Assembly (NCBI GenBank): GCA_947488615.1
Contig: CANKZU010000001.1
Coordinates: 186,001 to 250,000 of the forward strand
Length of the DNA: 64,000 nucleotides
Origin: an uncultured Aurantimonas sp.
GTDB taxonomy: Bacteria > Pseudomonadota > Alphaproteobacteria > Rhizobiales > Rhizobiaceae
Reading direction: 5' to 3'
Numbering within the stretch: position 1 is the first letter of the stretch; each line of letters opens with the position of its first letter. Shown here piece by piece: positions 63,875 through 64,000 of the stretch. The notes under the pieces were generated by a model. It had not been told where the DNA came from and did no database searches. It saw only the letters and a list, made by a program, of their open reading frames with translations. The position numbers and the translations under genes are program-made.

Positions 63875-64000
63875 ATGAAGACCGTTCTTATGGGACTGAT
63901 CACAGCGAGCCTCATGCTTCCGGCATCTGCCGTCTTGGCCGGCGGCGGCATCATCCCCGGCTCGGAAGATGCCTACCGCAAGGCGGAAGAGAACACCCGC
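63875..64000 (+). CDS. Exported small protein, SigF-regulated (partial, runs off window)
   Basis: The sequence after a GGAGG box encodes MKTVLMGLITASLMLPASAVLAGGGIIPGSEDAYRKAEENTR..., a clear signal peptide (cleavage after VLA) and the start of an acidic/polar mature protein. Not in the track because it is cut at 64000. I do not recognise the family. The perfect SigF-type promoter directly upstream links it to the metal-stress response. Confidence 0.75.
   Translation, partial: MKTVLMGLITASLMLPASAVLAGGGIIPGSEDAYRKAEENTR

Overview
The window is about 64 kb of GC-rich chromosomal DNA from an alphaproteobacterium, most probably of the order Hyphomicrobiales (Rhizobiales). Evidence: an RcGTA-like gene transfer agent head cluster; the aerobic cobalamin genes cobN, cobO, cobW and cobP with the CbtAB transporter; the DnaA-C-like HTH plus DUF6456 pair; DUF1491, DUF2336 and DUF5330 proteins; an ECF sigma factor with an NrsF-type anti-sigma; and rhizobial-style palindromic repeats. 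I saw no rRNA, tRNA or CRISPR array. The first and last genes are cut by the window edges.

Layout. 0-4 kb (minus): GTA genes in the order g1, terminase, portal, small membrane protein, prohead protease. 4-15 kb: housekeeping and conserved genes (YcgN-like protein, PBP1A, DUF1214/DUF1254 pair, DUF2336, DUF1491, peptidoglycan-binding protein, hybrid-free histidine kinase, DUF5330, SufE, DUF6456, DnaA-C-like regulator). 15.3-18.0 kb: a complete IS1595-family element with imperfect 25-bp inverted ends, an 8-bp target duplication and six passenger ORFs, one with a HEPN-like motif. 18.1-24.8 kb: a branched-chain-type ABC uptake operon with two tandem binding proteins. 24.9-32.5 kb (minus): pbpC and a giant alpha-2-macroglobulin, a periplasmic envelope-defence pair. 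32.7-37.3 kb: a CHASE4-GGDEF-EAL protein, an MhqD/MhqO-like pair and a P-loop kinase. 37.4-39.1 kb: an AT-rich lone AIPR-family (abortive infection) gene. 39.1-46.6 kb (minus): a cobalamin operon cbtB-cbtA-cobP-cobW-cobN-cobO headed by a cobalamin riboswitch. 46.8-48.9 kb: minCDE with a small extra ORF. 49.1-55.3 kb: CoA transferase, ferredoxin-NADP reductase and metH. 55.9-56.4 kb: a decapitated toxin followed by an intact CopG-type antitoxin. 56.5-57.9 kb: a class III aminotransferase.

58.3-64 kb is the most interesting functional unit. A minus-strand operon encodes a DUF2282 bufferin-like precursor with four cysteines, its DUF692 (MNIO) maturase, the DUF2063 partner, a DoxX protein, a DUF2946-like metal protein and a PCu(A)C copper chaperone with a Met/His-rich insert. 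Divergent to it lie an ECF sigma factor and an NrsF/DUF1109 anti-sigma. Both the bufferin operon and the last (partial) gene of the window are preceded by GTAACS-N16-CGAA promoters, the form I recall for the Caulobacter SigF regulon. Two inverted copies of a roughly 100-bp palindromic repeat flank the sigma/anti-sigma pair, and one copy lies in the predicted 5' leader of the bufferin precursor.

Other structural points: palindromic rhizobial repeats have been exapted in frame inside cobN; a 58-kb intergenic region holds a plus-strand promoter-hairpin-terminator arrangement with no ORF, a small-RNA candidate; and an inverted repeat overlaps the likely metH promoter.
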